From Nostoc sp. LEGE 06077 (GTDB lineage: Bacteria; Cyanobacteriota; Cyanobacteriia; Cyanobacteriales; Nostocaceae): a stretch of 64,000 nucleotides of DNA. Below the pieces are notes generated by a model, which worked only from the letters and a program-made list of their open reading frames with translations, searched no databases and had not been told where the DNA came from. Shown here piece by piece: positions 18,587 through 27,669 of the stretch; within the stretch, counting starts at the first letter, position 1, and each line of letters begins with the position of its first letter. The position numbers and the translations under genes were made by a program. The DNA lies in NCBI RefSeq assembly GCF_015207705.1, contig NZ_JADEWI010000026.1, positions 1 through 64,000 of the forward strand. The letters are read 5' to 3'.

Positions 18587-19054
18587 TTAACCGCCTATAC
18601 TTGCATAACCAAAAGTAGCATTAAATTTACGACACCAGACTGCTACTGATTTATATCCAGATAATTGAAGATTAGCTGGTATAGCGTAGCTTTGACTACC
18701 GCTAAACTTTCTCAAACGACCAACTAAAACATAATCTTTTCTCCTCAAACCATAGATTTGGGGTGCAGAAGAGCGATGTAAAATTACGTAGACATCTGGG
18801 CCACTGCTGGTTCTAAAGTTCCGATCAAATTGTAAGTATCTTGTATTGTTCTTCTTGACAATGCTGACTTTTCCTTGGGTTGCGTGTTCACCACGGCGAA
18901 AGTTAGCCGACTGACCCACAGCCGCAGCTATTTGATTAATTCCAGTAGTTGCAACAGGTGTAGCAGTGGGTGTTTGATATGCAGTTACCTCTTGAATAGA
19001 GCCTAGGCTAACAGTTGCAATTAGACTCAGAATAGCTAAACTATTAAATTTCAT
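18587..19054 (-). CDS. Secreted DM13-domain protein
   Basis: This 155-residue protein has a cleavable signal peptide (KFNSLAILSLIATVSLGSIQEVTA) and one DM13 domain covering about residues 50-155. The DM13 hallmarks are TQGKVSIVKKNNTRYLQFDR, GPDVYVILHRS, and a C-terminal VAVWCRKFNATFGYA with the nearly invariant Cys proposed to take part in redox chemistry. In animals DM13 is found with DOMON and cytochrome b561 modules. Here it is upstream of DUF4079 and a sensor kinase on the same strand (264-nt gap). It should be periplasmic or extracellular. It starts with ATG at 19054. Confidence 0.87.
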   Translation of the reverse strand: MKFNSLAILSLIATVSLGSIQEVTAYQTPTATPVATTGINQIAAAVGQSANFRRGEHATQGKVSIVKKNNTRYLQFDRNFRTSSGPDVYVILHRSSAPQIYGLRRKDYVLVGRLRKFSGSQSYAIPANLQLSGYKSVAVWCRKFNATFGYASIGG

Positions 19055-19178
19055 AGTGTTTAGATCCTCAAATATATCTATATGAGGAAAATTTATAGCC
19101 GTCTGTGATGATGAATATTAAATTAAGCTGAGAATTAGTTAAAAATTTAGTTCAGTCATTTTTATCAGAATTTAATTT

Positions 19179-19213
19179 TATTTTCTTGATGAATTAAGTT
19201 CATCAAGAAAATA
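19179..19213. promoter_or_regulatory. 15-bp perfect inverted repeat between DM13 gene and bcsA-like gene
   Basis: TATTTTCTTGATGAA (19179-19193) and its exact reverse complement (19199-19213) are separated by TTAAG. It lies between two divergent genes, 125 bp from the DM13 start and 111 bp from the glycosyltransferase start. It could be an operator or a transcript hairpin; the sequence alone does not decide. Confidence 0.55.
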
Positions 19214-19324
19214 AATATCAAATTGATTTTTTTCGCAATAATTGAGGCGTAATTTCGTCAATAGACTATATAATATTTCCATTAAAATAAATCATAATCT
19301 TTATTTTTTTAGGAGATTAATCAA

Positions 19325-21619
19325 GTGCAAAAACGTAAAATTGCCAGATTTAATCTTTTGAATGGGAAACAGAAACAGGCTGATAGTCTTATTCCTCAAA
19401 GAGTTTTTCTCTTTCGCTTAGTGGCGTTTATGCTCTTGAGTATTGTAATTTTATCTGGCTTACTTGTAGCAGGTTGGTTCGCTGGTGAGATGAGAATTAA
19501 TGGATTTTTTGCTCAAATTGATATTTGGCAAATGAATCCGCCAATGTGGTTAGAAGCGCCAATGGTAAATAATAAGTATTTACTTTCGCTAACCTTAGCG
19601 TTGCTTATCACAATATTTGTCGTGATGAAACTTTCGCCTCAGCCTCGTGTTTGGTCACAGCGGTTAGTAGTTGCTATATTAATAGTTTTAACTTTGCGGT
19701 ATGTGTTATGGCGATCGCTCTCTACCCTTAACCTAGCTGATCCGTTAAATGGCGCAATTAGTTTGGGGTTATTTGCCTTAGAAATTCTGATGATTTGTAG
19801 CAGTTTGATTGAACTGTTTTTAATGTTAAACATTAAAGAACGTCACCGGGAAGCAGATGAAAAATCCATCGCGGTGATTAATGGTGATTTTACTCCATCT
19901 GTAGATATTTTCATTCCTACATACAACGAACCAGAATTCATTGTGCGGCGTACGATTATTGGTTGTCAAGCTCTAGAATATCCCCAAAAAAATATCTATC
20001 TTTTGGATGATAATCGGCGCTTAGAAATGCAAAAACTAGCAGACGAACTCGGATGTCACTACATTAAACGAGCCAATAATCAACACGCCAAAGCCGGAAA
20101 CTTAAATAATGCACTCACCCAAACTAGTAGTGAACTAATTGTTGTTTTCGATGCTGATTTTGTCCCGACAAAAAACTTTCTCACTCGGACGGTGGGCTTT
20201 TTTCAAGATGAAACTATAGCCATCGTCCAAACACCACAAAGCTTTTATAATGCTGACCCCATAGCCCGAAATCTGGGCTTAGAAAATATTCTTACCCCCG
20301 ATGAAGAAGTCTTTCATCGACATATTCAGTCAATGCGAGATAGTTCAGAAAGTGCAATCTGTGCTGGTACTTCTTTCATTGTTCGCCGGACTGCATTAGA
20401 AAAAGCCGGAGGTTTTATCACTGAATCTTTATCAGAAGATTACTTTACAGGGGTTAATTTAACTGCTTACGGCTATCGCATCATTTATTTAAATGAATTA
20501 CTCAGTGCTGGTTTAGCCGCAGAAAATATAGCTGCTTATGCAATTCAACGTTTGCGCTGGGCGCAAGGTACACTCCAAGGACTTTTTATTAAATCTAATC
20601 CGCTGATCATTCCTGGATTTAGTCTGACTCAGAGATTAGCTCATTTGGGAGGATTTTTGAGTTGGTTTACGACTATTTCTCGAATTTATTTTCTTTTAAT
20701 GCCCCTAGTTTATTCGTTTTTAGATGTAATTCCGATTCGGGCAAAATTACCAGAATTAATTTATTTTTGGTTGCCGCTTTACTTAGTGAATATTACAGTA
20801 TTTGCTTGGTTGAATAAATATTCTCGTTCTGCTTTTTTATCAGATATCTATTTTTTAGTATTATGCTTTCCTATAGCGTGGACTGTACTGCAATCTCTAC
20901 TACGTCCATTCTCCACAGGATTTAAAGTCACGCCTAAAGGAATCAGTAGCGATCGCTATACTTTCAACTGGAAATTAGCCTTACCTTTAATCATATTATT
21001 TATCGCTACAGCTATTAGTTTGTGGCAAACCATCTGTATGTACATACTCAAACAGGCTATGGCTGCACAAGTACCAGCAATGGCGGAACAAACTGTGGGT
21101 ATGGGTGTAGGTTGGCTATGGAGTATCTATAATTTACTCATGATTGGTTCGGCTATCCTAGTTTTGCTAGATGCGCCCAAAACCGATACATTTGAATGGT
21201 TTGATTTACGACGAGTTGTCGAGTTAAAAATTGGTCATGAGAGTTATTGGGGTGTAACCACAATGATGTCGGAAATTGGTGCAGAGATAGCAATAACTCA
21301 GCAACTCCCCATTAATTTATTTGTCAGTCAACCAGTAACAATCAAAATCGCCGAAGAAAATTTCCACTTAAGCGCAGAAATAGTGAGTACTGGATTTGCT
21401 AATGAATTTCCCATCATCCGCATTCAATTCACATCAGTAAGTATCAGTCAACATCGTCGTTTAGTAGAAATATTATTTTGTCGTCCAGGACAATGGAAGC
21501 GTCAGAATGCACCAGGGGAGTTAAGTTCCCTCTTATTACTGTTGAGAATCTTGCTGAAACCCCGCATTATTTTTGATAGAAAAATTTCTGTCAGTCCAGT
21601 GGTGGTGACTAAGGTCTAA
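19325..21619 (+). CDS. BcsA-like processive family-2 glycosyltransferase (cellulose synthase type)
   Basis: This 764-residue inner-membrane enzyme has membrane segments before and after a GT2 domain. The catalytic motifs are complete: DD at 228-229, DAD at 276-278, SED at 370-372 (the TED-like catalytic base site) and QRLRW at 408-412. This is the signature of processive synthases such as BcsA that extrude a beta-glucan through their own channel. The C-terminal region (about 640-745) looks like a PilZ domain, but RxxxR and DxSxxG are not intact. No bcsB or bcsZ is adjacent. It starts with GTG at 19325 after AGGAG. Cellulose or another beta-glucan is the probable product. Confidence 0.9.
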   Translation: MQKRKIARFNLLNGKQKQADSLIPQRVFLFRLVAFMLLSIVILSGLLVAGWFAGEMRINGFFAQIDIWQMNPPMWLEAPMVNNKYLLSLTLALLITIFVVMKLSPQPRVWSQRLVVAILIVLTLRYVLWRSLSTLNLADPLNGAISLGLFALEILMICSSLIELFLMLNIKERHREADEKSIAVINGDFTPSVDIFIPTYNEPEFIVRRTIIGCQALEYPQKNIYLLDDNRRLEMQKLADELGCHYIKRANNQHAKAGNLNNALTQTSSELIVVFDADFVPTKNFLTRTVGFFQDETIAIVQTPQSFYNADPIARNLGLENILTPDEEVFHRHIQSMRDSSESAICAGTSFIVRRTALEKAGGFITESLSEDYFTGVNLTAYGYRIIYLNELLSAGLAAENIAAYAIQRLRWAQGTLQGLFIKSNPLIIPGFSLTQRLAHLGGFLSWFTTISRIYFLLMPLVYSFLDVIPIRAKLPELIYFWLPLYLVNITVFAWLNKYSRSAFLSDIYFLVLCFPIAWTVLQSLLRPFSTGFKVTPKGISSDRYTFNWKLALPLIILFIATAISLWQTICMYILKQAMAAQVPAMAEQTVGMGVGWLWSIYNLLMIGSAILVLLDAPKTDTFEWFDLRRVVELKIGHESYWGVTTMMSEIGAEIAITQQLPINLFVSQPVTIKIAEENFHLSAEIVSTGFANEFPIIRIQFTSVSISQHRRLVEILFCRPGQWKRQNAPGELSSLLLLLRILLKPRIIFDRKISVSPVVVTKV

Positions 21620-21773
21620 ATCGCACTATTGTTAATGATAGCGATCGCAGTTTGATTTTTCCTCAAATGTCAGGGCGAATGGCAGTTCACCCTGATCTAA
21701 ACCCTCAAGTCTATAAAAGTGATTGTCTGATTCCAGTAAGAAAAGAGCGATCGCTCTTATTCAGATGAGGTTT

Positions 21774-22922
21774 TTACGCCACCCAATTCCAAATAGTAAA
21801 GTTAAAGGAATATGAATATAGTAATATAGCAAACCAAATTAATATTAGGTATCCCCAGCGATGATGGCGAGAAAACACCAAGCCTAATGCCCATGAAAGC
21901 GACACAATGCCATAAGCATAACGGTTAATAGACATCAGCGCTCCAGAGAATATGATGAGTAACAATGAGCAATAACCGTAGACTACAGCAGTCTTACTCA
22001 ACTGGTGGCGAAAATACCACAACATATAGCCGCCACCAAATACCATCACAACTTTAATTAAACTATCTCTGCCTACAGAGATAGCATCATTCAATATAAA
22101 CCACCAACTTGGTTGCGCCCATGTTTTTTGGATATGCACAAATGCTAAAGGATCTTTAAAAGCAATGGCACAATATAAACTAAATGAAATTAATCCTAAT
22201 GGTACACAAAGTCCCGCAATATAAGCACTTAATGGTTTCTTTTCTTGCCAAGCAACCAAAAGAAAAGTAGGTAATAATGTAATTCCTGTAGCGCGAGTTG
22301 CACTAGCCAATGCACCACAAACCGCAGCCCAAACATATTGACGATTATCGAATGCTCGCAAAGCTGCCGTAGTCAACAGTAGAAACAAACCTTCAGTATA
22401 AATAACTGTGCCGTATAAAGAAAATGGACACCAAGCCACGACAGCCGTTGTCCATCTGGCCACATGAGTACCATGACGTTCTTTTACCCAAGAATAAAGG
22501 ATAAGTAGCGCCCCCAAAAAAGCACAGTTATTCAAGACTGTACCCGCTACTTCAAAAGGTAAGCCGAACATCATGATTCCACGACTAATTAAGGGAAATA
22601 AGGGATAAAAAGCAATTGAATGTTGATTGCCATCATTCGCATAGTTATAACCTTCAACTGCAATGCTGCGATACCACTTACCATCCCAATGAGAAAATAG
22701 TTCCCAACTCAGTTTAGGAACAAAGTTAGGAGCATAACCTAATGGATATGGCGGTTGCCAGTACGTATGCACAGGTGATGTGTACATTAAAGGCACAACA
22801 ACTTGCATAGCAACGATAATGACCAGTCGACTTACCAGCCACATTAAAATTACGAAAATATAGCTATTACTTGGAAAGTTAATCTTTTTAAAAGATATTA
22901 GTTGATTAATAAGCTTTCTCAT
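21774..22922 (-). CDS. PIG-V-like mannosyltransferase family membrane protein
   Basis: This 382-residue polytopic protein (about 9-10 hydrophobic segments) belongs to the GT-C superfamily, subgroup Mannosyltransferase/PIG-V. The first periplasmic loop carries the expected acidic/aromatic motif (LSWELFSHWDGKWYRSIAVEGY, with the Asp of HWDGKWY as probable catalytic residue). Such enzymes take a polyprenyl-phosphate sugar and add it to a surface glycan or protein. It starts with ATG at 22922. The neighbouring minus-strand gene upstream is another GT-C enzyme, 139 nt away, so the two probably work together. Confidence 0.85.
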   Translation of the reverse strand: MRKLINQLISFKKINFPSNSYIFVILMWLVSRLVIIVAMQVVVPLMYTSPVHTYWQPPYPLGYAPNFVPKLSWELFSHWDGKWYRSIAVEGYNYANDGNQHSIAFYPLFPLISRGIMMFGLPFEVAGTVLNNCAFLGALLILYSWVKERHGTHVARWTTAVVAWCPFSLYGTVIYTEGLFLLLTTAALRAFDNRQYVWAAVCGALASATRATGITLLPTFLLVAWQEKKPLSAYIAGLCVPLGLISFSLYCAIAFKDPLAFVHIQKTWAQPSWWFILNDAISVGRDSLIKVVMVFGGGYMLWYFRHQLSKTAVVYGYCSLLLIIFSGALMSINRYAYGIVSLSWALGLVFSRHHRWGYLILIWFAILLYSYSFNFTIWNWVA

Positions 22923-23061
22923 AATATATGAAAATTAAAATAGTCATATACCCTACGGCTTCAATAAGTTGGGTATCTTGTTATGTATAAATTATTTAGC
23001 ACTGCTATATCTTACTATATTCTCAACTACCAGCAAACTAATTGTCTTACCAAATTACACC

Positions 23062-24672
23062 TTAGCGAGAGTCACTATTTTTGCGTAATTCCCAGAGTGA
23101 GTAATACTCATCTTGATAAACAAGATTTAGTTTGGATTGGTCTTGAGGGGCTAATTGCTGTCGCCAAGTATTCGCAATATCGAGTAAAAAAACCTGAGTA
23201 TAGGTATTAGAAATATTAGGAATAATCAGATTTTTGACTAATTTAAATCGGACTCGTGGCTCCACAAGATAACTTAAAGAAACAACATTGCCAAAATTAA
23301 TCCCTTCAGCATTACTAATTAACAATGGACGCGGAGAACGATTAATAATTTGGGCAACTTGGAGATTATGATAACTCGCTCCTTTATGCCACCAAGTTTC
23401 AGCTTGATAATATACCCGCGAAGAAACTAATCCACCAATAATTAATAGTGCTATGATTGTTTGCCAGATTCTGCGTCTTGCCAAACTGCCATTATAAAGT
23501 TGTGCAGCTAACAAATAAATCACAGCAATTTGAATACCTAAATAAGATGGCAAAAAATATGGCTCAGAACCTAGCTTAATTTCACCAGACTTTAAAGCTG
23601 GTAAGATTAATGGTAGTGATGGTACTACAATTAAAATTACAATAAATAGCCAAGTTTGATAGTTAGTAGTACGACAAAGCAAATAAATCGCGCATCCTAC
23701 TAAAATTAGCAAAAATGCACAGATTAAATAATTGGCATTATTATCTAATACAAAATCTAAATCAAAAAATATTCTGTTGATTTGTCTTAGTAAGAAGGGT
23801 ACTAAAGGTATTGGTGCTAACTCTGTTTTTACACCCTGATTTGATATTAAAAACTGAAAAAATTTGGCTAATCCAATGATCATCCAAAAAATAAAGGCAA
23901 AAAAGGCGACAATGGATGCTAACAAATAATCTCTAACAGTTTTATTTAATTGAAAATTAGCAGTTGTGATCACATAAATTCCATGTGTGATCGCCACAAA
24001 TCCACTCCATAAAGAGGTGTATAGACTTAATACTAAAATGACTGTATAAAGGCTCCAATTAGTAAACTGATCTGGGGCTAATTTATTTTCAGATTTTGAT
24101 TCTAGGCGCAAAGCTCGAATTAGTGAGGCGCTGCTAACTATAATAGTGACTAACCAAAGAATATATTCTTGGGCTTCTGTGGCGTATATTAAGTAAATGG
24201 GAGAGACAGCAGTCAGAGCGATCGCTAACCAAGGTAGAGATAATGGCACAGAAAATAATTCCCGACATAACCAATAAATGCTAGGAAAAACTAACAAGCT
24301 AATACAAGCCGATAAACTTCTAGTTGCTGTAATTGAATTACCAAAGATACCTAACCAAAATCGGGCGATCGCATAATAAAGTGGTGGATGTTGCGGGTCT
24401 TCTTTCGCTAAAGACATAATCGTATCACTCAGTCCTTTTTGTTGATTAATACCTTGGAACTGAGCAAAACTTTCAGGAGTAATTACACGACTATTAAATA
24501 ATTGCTGTTTGACTTCCGCAACTGTATAACCAGAAATTCGTAATGATGTATATGTTTCATCATGAGAATAAACTTTACTGTCTAGGTTAAAAAAGCGGAA
24601 CAATACAGCCATCACCAGCAAAACAATAATTAAAAACCGCAACCAACTCGGAATGATTGTGTTCTGCTGCAT
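23062..24672 (-). CDS. GT39/PMT-type (ArnT-like) glycosyltransferase
   Basis: This 536-residue membrane protein has about eleven hydrophobic segments and the GT-C first-loop signature VYSHDETYTSLRISGY; the Asp-Glu pair matches the DE motif of PMT/ArnT enzymes. A second loop with KEDPQHPPLYYAIARFW matches the 'HPPLYY' motif of the glycosyltransferase-39 family. It likely transfers a sugar from a polyprenyl-phosphate carrier at the periplasmic face. It is followed by the PIG-V-like gene and preceded by an acyltransferase gene 43 nt upstream, consistent with a three-gene surface-polymer operon. It starts with ATG at 24672. Confidence 0.87.
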   Translation of the reverse strand: MQQNTIIPSWLRFLIIVLLVMAVLFRFFNLDSKVYSHDETYTSLRISGYTVAEVKQQLFNSRVITPESFAQFQGINQQKGLSDTIMSLAKEDPQHPPLYYAIARFWLGIFGNSITATRSLSACISLLVFPSIYWLCRELFSVPLSLPWLAIALTAVSPIYLIYATEAQEYILWLVTIIVSSASLIRALRLESKSENKLAPDQFTNWSLYTVILVLSLYTSLWSGFVAITHGIYVITTANFQLNKTVRDYLLASIVAFFAFIFWMIIGLAKFFQFLISNQGVKTELAPIPLVPFLLRQINRIFFDLDFVLDNNANYLICAFLLILVGCAIYLLCRTTNYQTWLFIVILIVVPSLPLILPALKSGEIKLGSEPYFLPSYLGIQIAVIYLLAAQLYNGSLARRRIWQTIIALLIIGGLVSSRVYYQAETWWHKGASYHNLQVAQIINRSPRPLLISNAEGINFGNVVSLSYLVEPRVRFKLVKNLIIPNISNTYTQVFLLDIANTWRQQLAPQDQSKLNLVYQDEYYSLWELRKNSDSR

Positions 24673-24715
24673 AGTTAGATGAATTGGGGAAAAATTAGGG
24701 CGATCGCTACTTAAT

Positions 24716-25552
24716 TTACGGTAAAAGCTTTTTTGATCGAGATAAATTTTCTTTCTTCGTAAAACACTTAGGAAAATGCCATCTTGTAAAATTTTCTAGA
24801 TTAGAAATAGTCAAAAAATCAATTGTTTTAAACTGCCGATCAATGGCTGGCAAACTACATATCTTAGCTCCAATACTCAAATAAGCTTGGACAATCTTGG
24901 GAATTTCTACTTCACATTTATCTAAACAATGGTGAGTAACTTCTAAACAATATTGAGCATTGGGATAGACTACAATACTCGAATGTATGAAATTGTTTCT
25001 TTGAAAAAAATTATATGCACAAGCAGCTTGTCTAGGAGATTGTGTGAGTAATGAAGCACAGCCAAAAAAATATTTATTTTGACTCCAAATAAGATAATTA
25101 GCTAATCCTTCCCACAGTAATAGTAATGCTTGGCTGTTGCGAAATTCTTTGGCAATGCACGCACGTCCAACTTCCACGGATGCTTGCAGCACATTATCAG
25201 GAATTGTGCTGAGATTAAACACATCAGCAGCATCAAAACCCAATCCTTGAGATGCCATTTGATAAGTTTGCATCCGATAAGTGCCAATTGTTTGACCAGT
25301 ATGTTTAGAAATCAAGATTAAATGATGACAAACTTCATCAAACTTATCTCGATCCATTTGGGTGAGGCTAGAACTAGAAAATCCTAAACCTAGTTCCAAA
25401 TTAAAGACTTCAAACCGCAAACGGAAGATAGATTCTAATTCTTCTTCAGTTGAGGCCAGTCGCAAGATATACTTATCGGTTTGAAGAACTGGAAAATCTT
25501 TCAAAGAAGAAGAATTAAGCGAATAATTAATGTTGCGGTAAGAAATTTCCAT
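24716..25552 (-). CDS. OlsB/FeeM-like GNAT N-acyltransferase
   Basis: This 278-residue protein belongs to the GNAT branch that uses long-chain acyl-ACP (hemolysin-like, OlsB, FeeM). The N-terminal signature ASTEEELESIFRLRFEVFNLELG and the HLILISKHTGQTIGTYRMQT strand are visible, followed by VEVGRACIAKEFRNSQALLLLWEGL. Products of relatives are N-acyl amino acids or ornithine lipids; which one applies here is unknown. It is first of a minus-strand set with two GT-C glycosyltransferases, pointing to modification of a surface molecule. It starts with ATG at 25552. Confidence 0.83.
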   Translation of the reverse strand: MEISYRNINYSLNSSSLKDFPVLQTDKYILRLASTEEELESIFRLRFEVFNLELGLGFSSSSLTQMDRDKFDEVCHHLILISKHTGQTIGTYRMQTYQMASQGLGFDAADVFNLSTIPDNVLQASVEVGRACIAKEFRNSQALLLLWEGLANYLIWSQNKYFFGCASLLTQSPRQAACAYNFFQRNNFIHSSIVVYPNAQYCLEVTHHCLDKCEVEIPKIVQAYLSIGAKICSLPAIDRQFKTIDFLTISNLENFTRWHFPKCFTKKENLSRSKKLLP

Positions 25553-26009
25553 CTGTCTTCCAACTTAGATGTGCGGAGATATCCTAGTAAATTCACAAGT
25601 TTGACAAAAACATTCGATGCACTAATGTGATGCAGTATTACAGGTGTAATTTTCTAGGATATGTTTCCAGAAAGGTTTTCTGATAAATCTTGACTTGGTA
25701 GCGTGTCAGATTTATCTGAGAATTCTCGCCAAACCTCTACTGAAAACAGTATTTATTTTCCCCATTTCCTCGACAATTCCTCTCCCCGTTATGATTTGAG
25801 AAGCTAGTAGAGTCAACAGAGTGAGAAATGGGTTTTTTTATTATGCATTTGGGTTGGAGAAAAATCTGGCAATAAGATACAAATTTTGCGAATACATAGA
25901 TTAATTTTGCTGTCAATAGCTTCTTGACAAAAGCATGACAATGCTACAGCAAAGTGCTGAGTATAAAACCTATAAATTCAAGGCTTTGACTTATTAACAT
26001 TGTTCTCAC
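25553..26009. other. Intergenic region between acyltransferase and radC
   Basis: This is 457 bases with no credible ORF. It should hold the promoter of the acyltransferase-glycosyltransferase set. I see no strong terminator, repeat or RNA motif. Confidence 0.4.
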
Positions 26010-26741
26010 CTAATCACCTTGAGGGTAATCATTCCATAACGTTGTGATTTCACGTAAACTTTGGTGATTTCCATTTCCTAAAATTACATGATCTAGTAAC
26101 GGAATACCCAATAATTGCGCTCCTGCTAACAATTGACGGGTCAATTCTATATCTTCTGGACTTGGTTCAATATTCCCAGAAGGATGATTGTGAGCGACTA
26201 TTGCGCGTGTTGCACCTTGACGAATTACTTCTCGAAAAATTTCTCGTGGGGAAGCTAGGGTTTCAGTTGCAGTACCGATGCTAATGACTTGTGTACCCAA
26301 TAAACGATTTTTCACATCTAATAACAATACTGCAAACCGTTCTTGCGTTTGCCACATTAAATCTTGACTGAGTGCAGCTGCGGCCACCAATGGACTATCA
26401 ATTAAAGTGCCTTCTGAAGGGCGGGAGAGAAACGCACGTTTACCTAGTTCGACCGCAGCTAAAATGGTTGTGGCTTTGGCTGGGCCAATACCAGGAACTT
26501 GCATTAATTCTGCTGGGGTGACTTCTCGTAATGCGGCTAATGGGTCACGTTGATATTTGCTTAATTCTTGCAAAAGATATTGTCCCAAACCTACAGCCGA
26601 AAGTTTTCCTGGCCCTTGACCAGTGGCTAAAAGAATTGCGATTAACTCTGCTGTTGCTAAAATTTTGGGGCCATGAGTCATCAAACGCTCACGCGGACGT
26701 TCATTTGTGGGGATGTCGGCAATTCTTAGGCAATAGGTCAT
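26010..26741 (-). CDS. radC: RadC family JAB-domain protein (UPF0758)
   Basis: This 243-residue protein has an N-terminal helix-hairpin-helix region ([20 protein letters not shown]) and a C-terminal JAB/MPN metalloprotease-like domain with the JAMM motif: E in [14 protein letters not shown] context, then [14 protein letters not shown] (His-x-His, Ser, Asp). Despite the name, a direct role in recombinational repair is not established for the family. Full length and starts with ATG at 26741. The Mn-exporter gene is upstream on the same strand only after a long gap. Confidence 0.93.
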   Translation of the reverse strand: MTYCLRIADIPTNERPRERLMTHGPKILATAELIAILLATGQGPGKLSAVGLGQYLLQELSKYQRDPLAALREVTPAELMQVPGIGPAKATTILAAVELGKRAFLSRPSEGTLIDSPLVAAAALSQDLMWQTQERFAVLLLDVKNRLLGTQVISIGTATETLASPREIFREVIRQGATRAIVAHNHPSGNIEPSPEDIELTRQLLAGAQLLGIPLLDHVILGNGNHQSLREITTLWNDYPQGD

Positions 26742-26898
26742 AGAAGCATTCAGAAAATAGTTACCGAGATGGAACTATTTTTAGTTATCCCTTGTTTGCG
26801 CTCAAAATTATCTTAAATGGAGAAAATCTTTAATTTTATGAGCGGGGTTAGAGACTATGCGGTTTGCAGTTGAATGGAATACAGACCTAACCCCTTAT

Positions 26899-26919
26899 CC
26901 CTTCCCAACAAGGGAAGGG
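26899..26919. repeat. Small palindromic repeat between radC and mnx-like gene
   Basis: CCCTTCCC (26899-26906) and GGGAAGGG (26912-26919) form an 8-bp hairpin with a five-base loop in a 'taacccctta' context that is widespread in Nostoc intergenic DNA. No T-run follows. Confidence 0.5.
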
Positions 26920-26950
26920 GAATAAAACTCAAAGCCTCTATTTTTCCTCT

Positions 26951-27571
26951 TTACACTCCTTCTACAGCAGCAACCACACCAAAAATGAGAAATAAGCATC
27001 CCCCGACAAAAGTGAGTTGGCGTTCAGAAATGCGTCCGGCGATGAGTTTACCACCGATAACTGCGATCGCGGCACAAATACTATGTCCTAAAATCGCTCC
27101 AATCGTTACCCCAATTGGGTTATTACCAGCAGCTAAGGCAATAGTGGCAATTTGGGTGCGATCGCCCCACTCTGCCATAAATGTTAATAAGAAGGCTTCG
27201 GTGATAATTGCCCAAGGGGTTTTGCGCTTTGGTAGCTGTGCATCTGCTTTTTTCACCGCAGTTTCTGCTTCTTCTACGACATCTGCATCACAACTCGCAG
27301 CCGCCATTTTACTCGCGTCGTACAACAGCTTAATACCAAAGGCGATAAACAAAGCGATTTCAGCGTAATGAATGTAAATTTTTGGTAGTAAAGATGCCGC
27401 TTGCCCAAATACCACTGAGAGGATCGTCATTGCGGCTAAAGCTGCTGTCACCCCAATAAACACCAAGCGCCGTGAATGGTGCATTGCCAAAATTACAGCG
27501 ATAAAAAAAGTTTTATCGCCAAGCTCAGAAACGGTAATTAATAACAAACCTGCGGTAAAAGCTGTTAACAC
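26951..27571 (-). CDS. mnx: GDT1/TMEM165 (UPF0016) family manganese exporter
   Basis: This six-segment membrane protein (206 aa) has the two family motifs ELGDKTFF (N-terminal half) and EWGDRTQI (C-terminal half), the ExGD(K/R)(T/S) pair that forms the cation site. Cyanobacterial relatives (Mnx and its paralogue) move Mn2+ out of the cytoplasm, into the thylakoid lumen in Synechocystis. I chose the GTG at 27571, with GGAG nine bases before it, which gives the usual short N-terminus VLTAFTAGLLLITVSELGD; an ATG at 27592 is the alternative. A yybP-ykoY Mn2+ riboswitch lies directly upstream, which strongly supports Mn2+ as substrate. Confidence 0.9.
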   Translation of the reverse strand: MLTAFTAGLLLITVSELGDKTFFIAVILAMHHSRRLVFIGVTAALAAMTILSVVFGQAASLLPKIYIHYAEIALFIAFGIKLLYDASKMAAASCDADVVEEAETAVKKADAQLPKRKTPWAIITEAFLLTFMAEWGDRTQIATIALAAGNNPIGVTIGAILGHSICAAIAVIGGKLIAGRISERQLTFVGGCLFLIFGVVAAVEGV

Positions 27572-27669
27572 TCTCTCAAGCTCCTGAATCATCTTTAGCG
27601 ATGTGAGCTTGAAGAGAGTCAAAAGACCTCACCAAGCTCACATCTTGTCTGTGAACTTAGTGAAGGTCT
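27570..27669 (-). promoter_or_regulatory. Expression platform of the Mn riboswitch (three competing helices)
   Basis: Helix A pairs 27669-27650 with 27642-27624 (19 pairs, one bulge, 7-nt loop) and is followed by UUUU at 27624-27621. Helix B pairs 27644-27634 with 27610-27600 (11 perfect pairs). Helix C pairs 27619-27605 with 27583-27570 (14 pairs, one bulge) and buries the GGAG and GTG of the exporter gene. A and B exclude each other, as do B and C. Because helix A uses the aptamer's 3' strand, Mn2+ binding should break A, allow B, melt C and expose the start. Confidence 0.7.

Noticed and set aside
27592-27622. Upstream start codons for the Mn exporter
   Set aside because: TTG at 27622 is in the U-run of helix A; ATG at 27592 has no Shine-Dalgarno sequence and lies in a hairpin loop. 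GTG at 27571 has GGAG and the family's usual N-terminus.
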